From NCBI GenBank assembly GCA_029858465.1, contig JAOUEZ010000089.1, forward strand, positions 1 to 5,621: a DNA stretch of 5,621 nucleotides. Reading direction: 5' to 3'. This document shows, piece after piece, positions 4,692 to 5,621 of the stretch. The notes beneath the pieces are model-generated. The model was given only the letters and a program-made list of their open reading frames with translations, was not told the DNA's origin and did not search any database. The DNA is from Thermoplasmata archaeon (GTDB taxonomy: Archaea; Thermoplasmatota; Thermoplasmata; UBA10834; DTMW01). Both the position numbers and the translations under genes were made by a program. Within the stretch, counting starts at the first letter, position 1. The number at the start of each line of letters is the position of its first letter.

Positions 4692-5621
4692 ATGACGCAG
4701 AAAAAGGGGAATGAAGGCATGTCTTCGCAGAAGAAAAATGTGAGCAAGGCAAGCATGAAACAGCTCACCAGTCGGCATGACAGTCTGCCGACGCTTCTGC
4801 ACGCCGTGCTGTTCTCCTATGAGCGAACACTTGCGAACATGTACGGTGAGAAGGCGCCACTGGTCGTCCCTTACATTCTCGAGGAGCTCGAAAAGGTTCT
4901 CCCAGCGAATATCTTCGATCAAATGGATAGCAAATCATCTGTCGATAGCAACATGAAGACATTCTCAGATTATCTCTCCTCTGGTAATTATTTCGGTGCT
5001 ATAAGATTCCGGTCGATGGGAGTCGGGTCATACACTGTGGAAGTTTCGGAATGCATGTTCGCAAAGCAGGGAGTGCATGGCCTCCTCAAATCCTCAGGAA
5101 ACATCTGTCCTGTCGCCCTGTTGCATGCTGCGTTTCTTATGAGATTGATTGGCAAAAGGCACTATGTGGCTGTCTCACCATCGGAGTACGACGATGATTC
5201 GTCCATAACATATCTTAATGTGAAGAAGGGCGAGATAGCAAAGAAGGCCGAGCCCCCTGTGGCTGATCAAGAGATTTTCTCATTCCCTCTCGACAGGGTC
5301 GACATCGAACTGCTTAGGATGATTCAGGAGAATGCTAGAATGTCTAATGTCGAGATCGCAGACGCTCTCGGGACGAGCGAGGCGACCATTAGGAGGCGCG
5401 TGCAGTCGCTAATTGACCGGGGCGTAATCAGAGGGTTCATCACGCAGATTGACCACGCCAAATTCAGACCCAAAGTCAGAGTGAATATTGCGATTGATGC
5501 AAGCTTGGACAAGATCGACGAGGTTGCAAAGAAGCTTCTCTCGCGTCCAGAACTTTGTTCCCTGTACAGGTCTATCGGGAAATACAACCTTGTCTGCGAA
5601 ATTCTAATGGACGATATGACA
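4692..5621 (+). CDS. Lrp/AsnC-type regulator with a cysteine-containing N-terminal sensor-like domain (3' truncated by window)
   Basis: The frame is open from ATG 4692 to the window edge, 310 codons with no stop. Residues 1-28 are basic and probably disordered. Residues about 30-185 form a domain I cannot name, with a central CMFAKQGVHGLL (121-132) and NICPVALLHAAF (137-148), so C121, H129, C139 and H145 are candidate metal or cofactor ligands. I recall similar C-x-FA...VH...CP-x-AL patterns in archaeal proteins of the V4R or a related small-molecule-binding type, but cannot verify this. Residues 200-250 are a classic AsnC helix-turn-helix (DRVDIELLRMIQENARMSN, then a recognition helix near TSEATIRRRVQSL at 228-240). 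From 258 an RAM-type ligand/oligomerisation domain begins and is cut by the edge. Typical Lrp proteins have about 150 residues and start at the HTH, so the N-terminal domain is an addition. A DNA-binding regulator is nearly certain; signal and targets are unknown. Confidence 0.88.
   Translation, partial: MTQKKGNEGMSSQKKNVSKASMKQLTSRHDSLPTLLHAVLFSYERTLANMYGEKAPLVVPYILEELEKVLPANIFDQMDSKSSVDSNMKTFSDYLSSGNYFGAIRFRSMGVGSYTVEVSECMFAKQGVHGLLKSSGNICPVALLHAAFLMRLIGKRHYVAVSPSEYDDDSSITYLNVKKGEIAKKAEPPVADQEIFSFPLDRVDIELLRMIQENARMSNVEIADALGTSEATIRRRVQSLIDRGVIRGFITQIDHAKFRPKVRVNIAIDASLDKIDEVAKKLLSRPELCSLYRSIGKYNLVCEILMDDMT

Overview
The window looks like archaeal chromosomal DNA of moderate GC content. TATA-like boxes lie about 24-26 nt upstream of several start codons, with almost no room for a leader. 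Where Shine-Dalgarno sites occur they match the archaeal GGAGGTGATC type, and the gene families (M50 membrane protease, Lrp/AsnC regulator) are common in archaea. A Thermoplasmatota-like euryarchaeon is my guess for the lineage; only the domain-level call is reasonably supported. No rRNA, tRNA, CRISPR array, insertion sequence or origin was seen.

Layout from left to right: (i) the lysine-rich C-terminal tail of an unidentified + strand protein (1-120); (ii) a + strand M50 / site-2-protease-type membrane metallopeptidase (179-871); (iii) a convergent - strand FAD-dependent 2-hydroxyacid dehydrogenase of the GlcD/D-lactate/D-2-hydroxyglutarate dehydrogenase family (2306-876), whose stop lies 4 bp from the protease stop; (iv) a 170-bp AT-rich gap carrying its likely promoters; (v) a - strand pair of related GNAT (RimJ/RimL-type) acetyltransferases that overlap by ATGA (3570-3028 and 3031-2477); (vi) a 97-bp divergent intergenic region with a perfect 9-bp inverted repeat around a TATA-like box; (vii) a + strand single-pass membrane protein of unknown function (3668-4252); (viii) about 440 bp in which I find no convincing gene; (ix) a + strand regulator running off the right edge (4692-5621), in which a cysteine-containing N-terminal domain of about 185 residues precedes an Lrp/AsnC helix-turn-helix and the start of a RAM domain.

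The genes do not form one obvious pathway. The clearest functional unit is the GNAT pair, which is translationally coupled. The most interesting items are the sensor-like domain fused to the Lrp/AsnC module, the inverted repeat around the membrane-protein promoter, and a frameshifted stretch just upstream of the first GNAT gene that resembles the N-terminus of the second.
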